A stretch of DNA of 64,000 nt. Source: Megalonaias nervosa. Lineage: Eukaryota > Mollusca > Bivalvia > Unionida > Unionidae. This document shows, piece after piece, positions 25,731 to 39,143 of the stretch. The translations under genes were made by a program, and so were the position numbers. A model generated the notes under the pieces. That model made no database searches. It was not told where the DNA came from and saw only the letters and a list, made by a program, of their open reading frames with translations. Within the stretch, counting starts at the first letter, position 1. Each line of letters opens with the position of its first letter. The stretch is taken from positions 45,158 to 109,157 of the forward strand of contig JAECUM010012867.1 in assembly GCA_016617855.1 (NCBI GenBank). The letters run 5' to 3'.

Positions 25731-26399
25731 AGGGATGAATTCTTTAAAGTATCCATTATGATTTGGATCTTCAAGCTGAACTACATGGCAAGCCGTTATG
25801 AAAATTAATATTTTCTTGTATTGCAAAATAAATTTTCATTTTTGAAAACTATATTAATATATAAAAAATTAAAGTTTTAGTACCATCATGTATTTGATTT
25901 CCTCCAAGTAATAGATGTATTTTTTAAATATAATGGGAGAATCGTATCAAACTTAAGTTAATTCTGTGACACAAATGCTTCACCCATTGACCGTGGGGTC
26001 AAGGTTACAGTAAAAGAACATTTGTGTCACCCAGTAATTTTTTTAGTGAAAAGTTTGTTTATTCACTTGTATTTCCTAAATCCAGTGATGGAATTTGTGC
26101 ATACTTTGGATGAATTCTTATGATGCCAGGACAAATTATTATGCAGTATGCTCACTCAACTTTTTGTCCATGGGATCAACATGGTTCTTGCTAGGCTGTG
26201 CCCCTTGTGCTAAAGACACATGCTTTTCATCATTGGTGCCTGTTGGATGCACAGTAAAAATGAAAGAAAATAAAGATCGAAAATTGTTGTGGTTGATTTT
26301 AGACTGAATTGCCACAAACTTGCTGAACAGGGTGTACTCATTATCAAAGAAGCAAAAGTTGATCAATCATTATTTTATGGTTTTCATTTAAACATTAAA

Positions 26400-26900
26400 A
26401 TGAGGTAGTATAGTACTAAGCATTATTATGAGAGAGTACTGTACTAACCATTCTAGTGAGGGAATATTGTACCAAGCATAAATATGAGAAAATATTATAC
26501 AAGCATTACAATGAGGGAGTACTGTACTAAGCATTATGGAGAGTACTTACGAAGCATTAAAACAAGGGAGTACTGTACAGACATAATGAGGGAATACTGT
26601 ATTAAGCATTATAATGTGGAGTACTGTACTAAGCATTATGATGGCATACTGTACTAAGCATTAAAACAAGGAAGTACTATACAAGCATTAAAATGGGGGA
26701 GTACTGTATTAAGCATTATGATTGAGCATAGTACTAAGCATTAAAACAAGGGAGTACTTACAAACATAATGAGAGATTACTGTACTAAGCATTATAGTGA
26801 GGAGTACTGTACTAAGCATTACAGTGAGGGTGTGATGTACAAGCATTGTAATGTGGGAGTACTGTGCAAGCATTATAATAAGAGACAGCAGTACTCAGCA
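26400..26900. repeat. Irregular tandem array, 'gtactgtactaagcattataatgaggga'
   Basis: Around 16-18 short units of roughly 25-32 bp built from 'gagtactgtac(t)aagcatta', variable in length and order. Confidence 0.8.
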
Positions 26901-27071
26901 TGGAAAAATACAATTTGCCCAACATAGTGGTATCCATGACCACACTTTTGTTACATCAGATATGGTATTATACAGAGGTGCTTTAAAGGGAGGGACCACT
27001 TTTAAGTTTTTGTGACCTGACTTTCCTTAGAATGTTTATGAAAATTTAATGGATCAGTATTTTTCATTCAG

Positions 27072-27228
27072 GATTGGACTCAAAGTCGTTTGATTCAGCA
27101 TTCTGCAGTTTTCTTCAAGGCAGAGCCATCATCAGACATGGAAAAGGAAGCCAAAACAGAGGACTCACAAAAAGACAAAGTCCCCATAATAGATCCCCTG
27201 ACCAGTATGGAGTACTTGGACAGTAAAG
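27072..27228 (+). CDS. MRPS18B: MRPS18B exon 2
   Basis: The exon follows a ttttcattcag acceptor and ends at a gtacta donor (27229). It is open in one frame for 52 codons plus one base. The first half (DWTQSRLIQHSAVFF) is variable and probably still near the presequence. The middle is a Lys/Glu/Asp-rich linker (roughly residues 39-60). The end, DPLTSMEYLDSK, corresponds to the family's 'PWKYLESE' segment that leads into the conserved core. The last base G pairs with CT of the next exon to make Ala75. The exon sits just right of the irregular AAGCATTA array (26400-26900) and is not itself repetitive. Confidence 0.8.
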
Positions 27229-29165
27229 GTACTAAATATTCTCTGTGTTTGAAGTACTGGATATTTTGAATGGGTCTAGAAAACTTGGTAGTTATCCCAT
27301 GATTTAATTACCTAGGGGATGTTATGATACCCTCTGTCTGTCCAATGGGTCCCAGAAAGGTCATCATAAAGCAGTGAGTTCTAACATTTTTTTGCGGTGA
27401 CTCTAAAAAATATTTTTTTTCTGAGTCTGACAACCCCGTTTCCACATTTTGATAAGTTTTGCCACCCTTACAAAAAATCCTGGTGACCTGTTGTGGCTCT
27501 CCAGAACATCCTGCAACTCTGATATGGGCCACAACCTGGGGTTGGGAACTGCTGTCATAGAGGATGTTATGATACGCTTCATCTGTCCGTTTAGTCTCTG
27601 GGTTGTGATCACAAGAGATGTCTGCTCGGTAGCAGGATGATGATCATTAGGAATGCTCAGTAACCCAGTAGTTAGTGCAAAACATTCATAGTCTCAGCTG
27701 GTACAAAGTGTTTTGAAATGCAGCATGACAGTCAGTTACCTTTTCAAGCTAAAAGTACTCCATATGAAAACTTGAAGCAGTTATTGATGTTAAAAGACCA
27801 GAGGGGTAAATAAATCATTTTGTACATATGCGCATTGAATTTTTATCATGTTATATGTGGATTACCCTTTTTCTGCTCGGATTACTCTTTTTGTCCACTT
27901 GGATTGCACTTTTTCCTTGGCAGGGGTTGGCATGTATGGGAACATCATACAGGTAGTTAAAAGCACATGACTTTCCCATGGCAACCATGGAAGTATTTTC
28001 ACATTATCTTTTCCAATTGGAATCCATGTACAAAAAGGGCATTATTCGTGACTCCCTATGGGGTTCTTAGGAGGGGGTTGAGAGGTCAGCAGTAAAAAAA
28101 ATTTCATTTATAGTGTCATTTTCAAATATTTATTAATCAGGCTTTATTTTAGTCATCTTTGCAGGAAGAAACATCATGCGTGTATAATAATATTACAAGT
28201 TTGAAGTTATGTCCCTTGAGTCAGTCTTGGACAGGTTACTTAGAGGGGTTTGAGTAGTAGTCCACAAAAAGCATAGTGATAAAAATTATGACATATGGCA
28301 ACAGTTATGTCCTCAAAGTCAAGAATCTTCACTCTTGTGTAAAAAGTTTTTGAAAGTCCTACAACATATGTGTACATAGTATATTCAGCATAGTATACTG
28401 GTAATATCATGGGTTGAAATGGCAAGTGAAAGTTTACTGTGATCAGGTAAATTTTACATTTACATGCCTAATTGGGTGATTGCTGATTCAGGGATGACCA
28501 GATGATCCATAATGAAAAGGATGTTCTGTCAGGAATATTGCAAGCACTGTAAATTTTAAGTCCATACTTTTGACCAGAACAACCTTATGACCTTTGAAAA
28601 ATCGTTGATGTTGAGGGTTGCATTGAAAGCTCGTTGAATGTAAAACAAATTGGATTTTTAGTTTGTTGAAAAACTTGAATTTTGCAAGTTACCTCCTTGA
28701 ATTTATATGAGATTATCTTTGAATAAAAAATGGCTAAATTTAATAAAATGTGTCCCTTTTTAAATTTGGAACTTTTTTATATTTTCAAAATTAATGAATG
28801 AAATGGGATAAATTTGGTTGGATCAACTTAGATGACATTGATAGTTAGAGTAACATCCCTTTGCTATAGTGCCACTACTGCAACATGTGTGATGCACTGA
28901 ATTCTCCAAGAATTTTACAAATGGAGGTGAATTGACCCTGCCCCCATTTTTTTTTCAAAGATTTTTAGGGGCCCAATTTTTATATGAGAAAAAGTATCCT
29001 TTAAAGACAGTCCCGAATATGAATATGTTTCAGCTCTACTCTTTATGCTGAGTAACATTAACAGATAAAATAAAACTTGTATCTTCTTTATCATATGCTT
29101 GGAATAGCAGAGACATTACCTCTGAAAACCATACACTGCATGTTCACCATTGTACAACTCACCAA
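27229..29165. other. Intron-2 sequence, nothing recognised
   Basis: Short frames only. A segment at 27390-27560 ('gtgactctaaaaaat', 'tgtggctctccagaacatcctgcaactctgatatgggccacaacctggg') has the flavour of a degraded hAT non-autonomous element but has no clear ends. Confidence 0.3.
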
Positions 29166-29170
29166 GTGCA

Positions 29171-29285
29171 CAGGGGTCAAGTTAGGCTTGAATTTTAGGG
29201 AGAAGTGACTTATCCTTTTGGACAGAACAGGGAGAATTGAGAGCTTAACAGGGAGAAGTGGACGCAATAAATGCAGCAAGAAACG

Positions 29286-29340
<55 letters not shown>

Positions 29341-30778
29341 GTGTGTTCTCTTATTTGAATTATGCCCTCTATTTCCCAGTATTCATATTTGCATTTAACA
29401 TTGGATTTAAGCAATATGACTCTAAAAGAGAATAATAGATACTACATTGTAACAAATTTTAACTGAGTAACCAGATTACATTATTGTAATTGCAAGTTAG
29501 TAAAAACGCTTGATCAGCTACCCTTAATCAACTTTTATTTAATATTTTTTAATTTTTTTATTATATACTTTCTAAAAGTTCATAATAATGGCATTTTCAG
29601 AGATTTCTAAACATGTTTGAAACAACCCCTGTACCATGTACATGAGGGCAAATGCACACGTGTCTTCAGATCACACTGTTCATCCTCATTTCTTTGTTGC
29701 GGATAAAACATTACTGTAACTATTCATACATAACACACTCAGATGCATAAAATTACAGACGTTGCTCCGTTATTGTTGGTATATGAACTAATCCCTTCTT
29801 TCCACCCGAATCAAAACAGACGAGAGTGCATCTGTTTTTAGAAGGAGGGGTTTTTGTAATGTAATCACGCACTTTATCTAGCTTCATTACAACAGTCCAT
29901 TGAGAGGATTGCAAATTTATGGTTGATTTTTTTTTTTTTTGTACTTGTATTAATTTTAGCATTGATTAAATATTATCTGCTTCGCATTTTTTTCCCGTAT
30001 TTTCACAAATATGAGTCAAGTCAGTAAACAACTTTGACCTTACAATGCTTCTCACAAATTTCACAAAATAGCGTTGTCCCATACGTTTCTGACCTACATA
30101 ATTGCATCATAAAGTTAAATCTTAAATAGCATAATACCTAGGCTTTGCTTTCTCTGCATTGTATATTTTTCTGAATATATTTGCTCGATTTTTTTTACGA
30201 AAACAGACAATCTAATAAACTGGTACTTCCCAGACATAGCAATGTCTGCCATTATTTCCATGTTACTGGTACACTTACAGTTTCAAACTAAATTTATGAT
30301 GAGATGGTGTACAAGAGGCAGTTAAAATACCCAGATCACCGATTCTATTCTTGAAACAAAAATTGCTATTTACATACTATTGTTAAAGTTTCGAAACTAA
30401 AGTTTGTATGTTTTTATCATCAAAGGATAACATGTGTAAATTGGGTAGTGATAGGGGCCTAGTTACTAACTTACTAAGGAAATGGTTAATGATCAATCAG
30501 CTATCAAAACACATGCCTGTGAATGTGCAAGAGTTTGTTTGTCAGCGTAATTGATATCAAAACTAGGCCTAGCTTCTGATGGCTTGATGAATACCTTTCA
30601 CTACAACACTAGAACTAACCTGGCTACTGCGAGGGGCCATCTCAAAAGGTATGGTTAGATAATGTACAACAAAAAAAAACACAGGGCGAAGTCGTTTTTA
30701 CTTTCCTAACAGAAGAAGGCAAAGTTTACATTTTTTAGGCGACTTAGTTGCCCACTTCGCCTGGTAGCTTGACCCCTG
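29171..30778. mobile_element. 1.6-kb DNA transposon with TIRs CAGGGGTCAAG and GTGCA duplication
   Basis: Perfect 11-bp terminal inverted repeats: CAGGGGTCAAG at 29171-29181 and CTTGACCCCTG at 30768-30778. Identical GTGCA flanks both ends (29166-29170 and 30779-30783). Subterminal sequence inside both ends shares a diffuse 'gaagtg..ctta' similarity. There is no transposase frame, so it is non-autonomous. The CAGGGG start is hAT-like, but hAT elements duplicate 8 bp, so the superfamily is open. It contains an (AT)n tract at 29288-29338. It sits directly against the end of the dispersed repeat at 30785. Confidence 0.7.
29288..29338. repeat. (AT)n microsatellite
   Basis: Uninterrupted AT dinucleotides inside the 1.6-kb TIR element. 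Confidence 0.95.
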
Positions 30779-30784
30779 GTGCAT

Positions 30785-31410
30785 TGAAAATTTAAGAGAC
30801 ACAGTATTGGGAACTCAATTCCAAATAATCCTAGATGTCCTACCACAAGTCCGAAAGTATAGAATGTTCCAAATGAATTCCAATGGATGTACCAAAAGTC
30901 TTGAATATCATGATATACCAGGTCTTGAATGTCCTGATGTACAACACTGATTTAATCCAGAGTGCCTTTGAATGAGATCTAAATGATTCCAAAATAATCT
31001 TTTAGTCCAGAAGTCAATGAGTACATTGTTATTCCATTGAATAATTTAAATAAATAATGCCTCTCAAATTATATATGAACACAACTGTGAATGATTCCAC
31101 AGACTGATCTTAAAACAGGAATTAATTATTTGCTTACCAGATCCCCTTTATATACATCCCAACTTGACATACGACACAGTAGACATTTCAGTGGAAAATT
31201 ACACCAACTCTAAATAAAGTTAGGCCTTAAACTCAAATTCTAGCAAACATCTTGTTTACCACTTACAATGATAACAAAAGTCAGATATGCAAAAGCTCCA
31301 TCCACAACACTCAGTCATGTACAAAAGAAAAACACGCAGTATAGATTAAATATGCATCATAATAACTGTACCAGATTTTTTTATTCAGCACTTTATTTTG
31401 GCTTTTGAGA
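30785..31410 (-). repeat. Dispersed repeat, copy 2 of a 640-bp family
   Basis: Same family and orientation as 24078-24720. Both begin at 'tgaaaatttaaga', which gives one family boundary. Small indels separate the two copies. Confidence 0.7.
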
Positions 31411-33865
31411 GACTATTTTCGAGTCCTTCATGCAGATGGAATGAGATTATTACTTCCCTTTTGTCATGTTGAGTTATGTAAGGAATTCCTTATAAATTTA
31501 TTACAGCAAGATTTTACCCATTGTAAAAGAAGAACTCATTGTTTAAAAACAAATTGCTGTCAGAATTCGTTTTATTGCTGCTTAGGATTTTTGTTCTCAC
31601 TTTATTGAACTTTTGTATTGTGAGTTAATTTATTTCTTTTAAAATTAATTTAACTTCAACCTTTGTTTTTATGTTATTATTTATTTGGCTTTTGAATGTT
31701 TAATGCTTTTTGTGGAGGTATGAGTAAACATCTTGGTGTCTTGGATCAAAAACTTTTTGCATGCACCCATGAAAACAATCATTACAGAGATAGATAAACA
31801 GATGTACCGGGTCTGTCCTTTTGTGTGGATATAGACTCAGCAGTTGATCCGATTGCTTACATCATCAGCTTAAGCGTTGTTAATAATGGTATATGGTTTG
31901 TTGCACTCAAGGCAAATCAATTCTGTGTTATTTTTTATGTGCCTGTGCAATTTATGAGTGGCATGGAAAATGCTGATATACACTGATTTTCTGAATGTGA
32001 GAGAAAATTAAACTTGATGAATATTCAAGTAGTACTTGTGTCTCATCAAACTTTTGTACCAATTTTTGCAGTGTACCAATTTATGATAAACAAGGTACCA
32101 GTAACTCCTGGACAAAGTTGCATTTCTGAAGAAGAATTAAGAAATACCCCTTGAGAACTTTTGAATGTAATTGAAAACTAATTGAAAAGGGGAGAAAAAA
32201 ATATCCAGGGCTGTATGAACCAGGTTTTCCATTTGCTTTGATCAAGCTCATACAAGTACATCACTATCACTCTTCAGTACTAATATATGCAGACCAGAAG
32301 GAGAGCAGACTGGTCACAAGTTATTACATCACTGTCACTCTTCAGTACTAAATATTAGTGGCGGTCTACAGTTTCGTATTTTGCATAGGGTTAGAATTTT
32401 AAAGAAAAAGACTTCCTCCGGGTTTCCTCACTAGTTATACTGGCTATTTAAAAAAGACCTTGTATATCTTAGGTGTTGTTCAAAGAACCTTTAATTCCCT
32501 TTATTTTGGTGTATGATTGATGGGTGTAATATGGGTTATAGAGTATAGAGCTTGGCCTTACTCCAGATGTGCACCTTTCAAAAAGTGCTGCTCCACTTGG
32601 TCATTTTCACTTCCTGAACTTCAGAGGTAAATTGTAAAAAAAAGAGCCGATAACTTTTTTTTACATTTTATGTATTTGGTAATTCATTCATTGCACTTTC
32701 AGAAGCTGGTATTGTCTAGTCTGGCAAAATTCATTTTCCGTATTTTAAAAGCTACTAAGGATAGCGTACTTTAGACAAATTCAGGCTGATTTTTGGAGCA
32801 CAAGGGAGCAGTCATTTTAGTTAGCAGTGTGCTAAGATCATTTACAATTTCCAAAAGTACAATATCCAAAGAAATGTCAGCCACATTACATCAAAGTAGC
32901 ATAGAGCTATGCCAACATTCTCTCCACTGTGCATGTTTTAAATGCAAACAACTTCACCATACATACATCACTCTCTCAAAAGTACATAATAACTGGTGAG
33001 CGCCCCCTATATGCAGACCAGAAGGAGAGCAGACTGGTCACAAGTTATTACATCACTGTCACTCTTCAGTACTAATATATGCAGACCAGAAGGAGAGCAG
33101 ACTGGTCACAAGTTATTACAAGTGAATTTTGGGTGAGTTAAAATCTTTAGTAGTACTTTCCTGACTGGTAAAGTGGAATTTTAGAGATTTTATTTTTGAC
33201 TTCTGAGTGTTCCACGAAATTGCATTGGTCTGGTAAAATTGATTGTACATATTTACAGTAAAGTAATAGAGCAGAAATATGAAAATGCCAACAGCAGCAG
33301 AAGCTTAAGAAACAAAATAGCAGTATGATACACACATATGCTTTTATAAACATATTATAAAAAGTGTGTTAGTGTGAGAGACATCACAATGCATACATTT
33401 AAAAACAAAGATTAGGAATAGGATAATATTTAAGAAATGAGACAAATTTATTCTTAAAATACATGCACAGATATTTAGGATATCAGGAAATGAGAGTTCT
33501 GAAAGTTTAAATTGGTACTAAAAGATTTAAGTAAATAAATAATTAAAATCATCAGTAAGAAGTTAAAGGCAAAGAAACTAAGTACAAATTTTTAAACCTT
33601 AATACTGACAGCTTTGAAAAATTGTTCTGTAACTATAGATCTCGTTTCAGGTGATTGTCATGAATAGTTTGTGTGCAAGGGGGGATGGTAGAGTTATCTA
33701 TCAATTTATTTGATCCTACGGATTTTACATTGTTAATGTTGTACTGGTTGAAAATTCATTATTCAACATGCATTTTTGTGGACTTCTTTTGAAAAAGGCC
33801 ATGACCAATTTTAGTAGACTGTGATATCAAGCCTTTATTAGTGTATGCAAATGATTCTTTTTCTT
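31411..33865. other. Intron-2 sequence with a duplicated 68-bp block
   Basis: The block 'atatgcagaccagaaggaga' to 'cactcttcagtactaat' occurs once at about 32286-32350 and about 1.6 times in tandem at 33009-33120; the copies are almost identical. No exon recognised. Confidence 0.6.
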
Positions 33866-34528
33866 AACAGAAGATGATTTTTGTTGCTGAATAAAAGAAA
33901 AATCTTAAAACATCTTAACAGAAGATGATTTTTGTTGCTGAATAAAAGAAAAATCTTACAACATCTAAACAGATGATGATTTTTGTTGCTGATTAAAAGA
34001 AAAATCTTCAAACATCTCAACAGAAGATGATTTTTGTTGCTGATTAAAAGAAAAATCTTCAAACATCTCAACAGAAGATAATTTTTGTTGCTGATTAAAA
34101 GAAAAATCTTCAAACATCTCAACAGAAGATGATTTTTGTTGCTGATTAAAAGAAAAATCTTCAAACATCTCAACAGAAGATGATTTTTGTTGCTGATTAA
34201 AAGAAAAATCTTCAAACATCTCAACAGAAGATGATTTTTGTTGCTGAATAAAAGAAAAATCTTCAAACATCTCAACAGAAGATGATTTTTGTTGCTGAAT
34301 AAAAGAAAAATCTTCAAACATCTCAACAGAAGATGATTTTTGTTGCTGAATAAAAGAAAAATCTTCAAACATCTCAACAGAAGATGATTTTTGTTGCTGA
34401 TAAAAGAAAAATCTTCAAACATCTCAACAGAAGATGATTTTTGTTGCTGATTAAAAGAAAAATCTTCAAACATCTCAACAGAAGATGATTTTTGTTGCTG
34501 AATAAAAGAAAAATCTTCAAACATCTCA
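33866..34528. repeat. 51-bp minisatellite, 13 copies
   Basis: Unit 'aacagaagatgatttttgtt' + 'gctgattaaaagaaaaatct' + 'tcaaacatctc'. Because 51 is 17 codons, the minus strand stays open in two frames; one frame gives a MFEDFSFNQQQKSSSVE repeat. A 1-bp deletion in one unit (about 34400) switches frames. Variants gaataaaag/gattaaaag form blocks (left end, middle seven, right three), recording block expansion. No start, splice context or homology supports a gene. Confidence 0.9.
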
Positions 34529-35189
34529 AAAGAAATCAATAGGATTTGATCAGATTTGGCTGTCATTTTATTGACGGATCAAATCTGGAGAGTACTTTCT
34601 ATAGTAGGGGTATTTTTTCCTGACAGAGTGATGTCTCAATCATATTTACACAATGATATACCGGAACCAATAATATATACTTTATCGAAAATAGCATATA
34701 CAGGCTCTACATAGTTGAGTTGATGTAGAAAGGTTTACCAAATTAAATGTAAATGAATGTGAGTTAGAAGATGACAACCTGCACATTGGAAATTCCTGAA
34801 GATATCATTACCATCTTAACGGATAATTGTGGATAATTTTTTGCAAAGATTTATCTGTATGATTGCTATTAGGTTATACAGTAACTTGTACAAATTTCAG
34901 TCGATAAAAGTGGTGAACTAGTGAAATTATAACACTATCAGTATTACCCACAGTGCCTTGGAGAAAGTTACACAGTGACTTGCAAAAATAGCTTAGTTGT
35001 GCAGACTTCAGTTTGTAAAAGTTTATAGTTACCATTTTTTAATTTTGTAAATGTTTTTATTTTTACCTTCCAAGGTAGAAAAGTTTTAGGTTCTGTTCTA
35101 GAACAGAAATTGTATGAGGTAAATGTTCCCCAAATGCAAAAATTGGGTGGGTGGGATTTTTCTACATATACCGAGGATTTGAAAAGAAG
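34529..35189. other. Intron-2 sequence, nothing recognised
   Basis: No exon or repeat structure apparent. Confidence 0.4.
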
Positions 35190-35734
35190 TGCACATATGA
35201 ATACACAATACAGTATATGTACATATGAATACACAATACAGTATATGTACATATGAATACACAATACAGTATATGTACATATGAATACACAATACAGTAT
35301 ATGTACGTATGAATACACAATACACATACACAAGTACATATGAATACACAACACAATATATATACACAAGCACATATGAATACACAATACAGTATATGTA
35401 CATATGAATATACATTGAAATACACAAGTACATATGAATACATGACACAATACACATACACAAGTACAAATGAATACACAACACAATATATATATATATA
35501 CACAAGTACATATGAATATACAATACAATACACAAACGTACATATGAATACACAATGAAATACACAAGTACATATGAATACACAACAATGCTCATAAGTA
35601 CATATGAATACACGATATGATATATATACTAAAATACATAAGAATACACAATACAATATACATACACAGTACATATGTTGTACATATGAATACACAATAC
35701 AATACACATACACAAGTATATATGAATACATGAC

Positions 35735-35800
<66 letters not shown>

Positions 35801-36945
35801 AGTACATATGAATACATGACAATACACACAAGTACATATGAATACATGACACATACACAAGTACATACGAATACATGACACAATACACATACACAAGTAC
35901 ATATGAATACACAATACAATACATATAGACAAGTACATATGAATACATGACACAGTAAACATAAACAAGTACATATGAATACATGACAGTACACATACAC
36001 AAGTACATATGAATACATGAGAATACACACACAAGTTACACATACACAAGTGCATATGAATACACAATACAATAAATATACACAATTACATATGAAAACA
36101 TGACAATTCATATACACAAGTACATATGAATATATGACAATACACATACACAAGTACATACGAATCCGTGACACAATACACATATACAAGTACATATGAA
36201 TACATGATTGGTACATATACAAAGTAAATAGGAATACACAATACACATACACATACACAAGTACATATGTTGTACATATGAATGCACAATACAATACGAA
36301 TACACAAGTACGTATAAATATACAATACAAATACACAAGTACATATGAATACATGATACAATACATATACACAAGTACATATGAATACATGACACAATAC
36401 ATATACACAAGTACATATGAATACATGATACAATACATATACACAAGTACATATGAATACATGACACAATACATATACACAAGTACATATGAATACACAA
36501 TACAATACATATACACAAGTACATATGAATACACAATACAATACATATACACAAGTACATATGAATACATGATACAATACACAGACACAAGTAGATATGA
36601 ATACACAATGAAATACACAAGTGCATATGCAAACATGACAATTCGTATACACAAGTACATTGAACACACAATACAATACAGATACACAAGTACATATGAA
36701 TATATGATTGATACATATACAAAAGTACATAGGAATACACAATACACATGCAAGTACATATGAATACATGATACAATACATATATGCATGTACATATGAA
36801 TACACAATACAATACATATACACAAGTACATATGAATACATGACAATACACATACACAAGTACATATGAATACACAATACAATATACACAAGTACATAAG
36901 AATACACAATACAATACAAATACACAGGTACATAATTGATACACA
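35190..36945. repeat. 1.75-kb array of 28/36-bp 'gtacatatgaatacacaatac' units
   Basis: The left end repeats every 28 bp (acatatgaatacacaatacagtatatgt). Most of the rest repeats every about 36 bp (gtacatatgaatacatgaca + caatacatatacacaa), with cac/tga variants. A pure (TA)n tract interrupts at 35739-35793. The 36-bp period creates long stop-free frames on the minus strand (several hundred codons of Cys/Tyr/Val/Ile) that are artefacts of the repeat. Confidence 0.95.
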
Positions 36946-37565
36946 ATATATGAATGTACAGGCCTTTTCATATATGCAAAGAACACTGTAAAACATATTT
37001 AATTGAAGGTTCATTTGCTGGTAATGGATGTTAAGTTGTTAAAGAATTGTCATTGGATCCATACTTGCATGTTTTGTCATGATTGATTGGACCCCATAAA
37101 ATATTGTACTCAGCATGCATGCAACAGGGACAACTTTTTTGTGTGCAGTTGTCAAGCTGTCAGGCAATAGCCAGTGGACTAGTCAAGCGTGGAACACAGT
37201 GTATGCTTCTGAGGAAAACCAAATACAAATTGTTTTTTTCACTAGTCTTGTGTGAAGACTGAGTCTGATGCTTTCTTGATTGAGAGTAGGAGAATCATTC
37301 AATAATTATGCTTTTTCAGGTTAGGCTAAGAAATTATGGAAGGATGAATTTTTATCCTTCAGATGAAAACAAAATGAATAAACATAGATTGGGTTTGCAG
37401 TTTATGCATGACCTTTTGGTATTGTTGTTAATTTCTTATGCACAGGCATGAGTCCCAAAATTGTGCATCATAAAAAAGATCAAGAATTGATGTTGATTAT
37501 TCCAATGATGAATTTGTCATTTGTTTTTTCTTGTATAATATATAACTTTTTTATGTTTACTTCAG
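36946..37565. other. End of intron 2
   Basis: Unique AT-rich sequence leading to the polypyrimidine-poor acceptor tacttcag of MRPS18B exon 3. Confidence 0.5.
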
Positions 37566-37660
37566 CTTATGCACACACTTATGGTGATAAGCCTGTCTGG
37601 TTTCACTATAGAAGGAACTTCAAAGGTTGGATTGTTCCAGAAACAAGGAAGACTTGTATT
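37566..37660 (+). CDS. MRPS18B: MRPS18B exon 3
   Basis: The exon is bounded by a tacttcag acceptor (AG 37564-37565) and a perfect gtaagt donor at 37661. It encodes residues 75-106, including YGDKPVWFHYRRNFKG and the following PETRKTCI. This lines up with the strongly conserved block of animal MRPS18B, in which a YG-x-(K/R)-PVW-x-x-YRRN-x-KG segment is followed by a TRKTCI motif, and it was the first firm identification of the gene. Phase in is 1 and phase out is 0. It lies between the 28/36-bp array (ends about 36945) and the hAT element (starts 38631). Confidence 0.93.
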
Positions 37661-38630
37661 GTAAGTATTAAGAAACAAACTACACATTATGTGTTATATA
37701 CACCTACATTATATATTGTATACCTTCATCAGCCTTTTCACTGTCAGTCAGGTTGATTTCAATCAGTTTTGTTCTTAAAGAGATCTGCATAAGAATTAAT
37801 TTACAGCATACATTTGGCTAAGCCAGAAAACAATAAGAACACCCATCCCCAGAAGCCCGATCATTTCTTTTACCATTGCAATGTGTTAGGTGAGGTTGGA
37901 TGTTTATTAACATTTTCTTAAATTTTGATTCTGTCTTCAGCCCATAAAATTTGACTGCAGTGACACATTACAGTGTATCAGTTTCCATTAAATGTAATAA
38001 TCATTGTTAGATTCATGTCAGCTGTATGTTTGCATATTGTATTTCTTTCCCATTGGCAAATCCATTGTGCTTACATCGGGGTGTTCAGGTTTAGATAAGT
38101 TAGTAGTTTTTAACATTACTTCAGGAGGTAAGGTCATTTTTTTACCGAGGAATATTCAAACTATGATATGTTCACTACAAAATATACAATGACTGTGGAA
38201 TTAAAAGAGGAAATAGGGTACACATTGTACCTTTATTTCGGAGAGTGCACATACATGTACTCATACATGAGTAACTTACAAACAACACTGTTCTTTTTGT
38301 ATTGTGCGCGCTCTGTACAGCTGTAGTCCAAATTCTGTCTAAAATGTTATGAAATCACAACACTTCTTACAAAAGTAAAACTACAAACAAAGCAATAATT
38401 AATTGTAAAACTACGATCTTTTTGTCAGCAACGTTCAGTAAACATAAGAGTAAGAGACAGGAATAAAGGTCAAGGACACCTGATTTTTCTGGACCCAGTT
38501 ATGTCAATGATTTTTTGGCACCCCTGATGTAATCTAGATAGCTGGGTTTGGCTGTATTTATATCAGTATTCATTGCAATATTTCCGAGATGAAGGTCATG
38601 GTAAGCTCTTCTGCATATTGTTTATGATGT
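37661..38630. other. Start of intron 3, nothing recognised
   Basis: Unique sequence between exon 3 and the hAT element. The 62-codon frame at 38004 has no similarity. Confidence 0.45.
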
Positions 38631-38915
38631 TGGGGTTCGTAGGGAGCCTAAAAAACCTAAAATAGCCTAATATTTTATTTTAACCTAAAAAATCTTTTAA
38701 AAAAGCCTAAAATTTTGATAAGAAACCTTATAAATTAAAAGAAAACCTTAAAAGTCTTCAACCAGAATCAGCAGTAGAAAGGTAAATTAAAGTTTTTATA
38801 CGAAACAGTCGGCACTGCACAAAAATAAACGTAAGCTGCACTGGAAATCAACTACAGCTGTCTTACATCCAGGTTATGAGTAACTTGCACATCCAGTTTA
38901 TCCTGGCTTGCAGTA

Positions 38916-39143
38916 ATGGCGAGCAAGTCACGTTTTCAAATGAGTTGGCTGTCCAAACCGCAGTACACTCCTTGGTTGGAAAAAGATGAAGATGTGTTTT
39001 CTGCTAGATGTAAATTGTGTAAAAAATCGTTCAGTATTATGAGATTGGGTGAAAGTGGCTTACAAATACATGCAAAAGGAATAAAACATCAAGCGAACGA
39101 GAAGAGCATATCCTCCACCTTCGACTTGAAGAAAGTCTTGACT
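38916..39143 (+). CDS. hAT transposase exon 1: BED-type zinc finger
   Basis: An open frame of 76 codons from ATG 38916 to a gtgagt donor at 39144 (phase 0). The finger is C32-x2-C35...H52-x5-H58 (ARCKLCKKSF...LQIHAKGIKH), the DNA-binding BED-type domain found at the N-terminus of many hAT transposases. The preceding W/P-rich segment (MSWLSKPQYTPWL) is usual in this group. Reading past the donor gives unrelated translation to a stop, so splicing to 40843 is the sensible model. The exon itself is intact; the protein as a whole is broken in exon 2. Confidence 0.75.

Noticed and set aside
35629..37014. Very long minus-strand frame (461 codons) and several overlapping frames
   Set aside because: They lie within the 28/36-bp satellite; the 36-bp period is a multiple of three, so absence of stops in one unit propagates. 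Composition (Cys, Tyr, Val, Ile repeats) mirrors the repeat.
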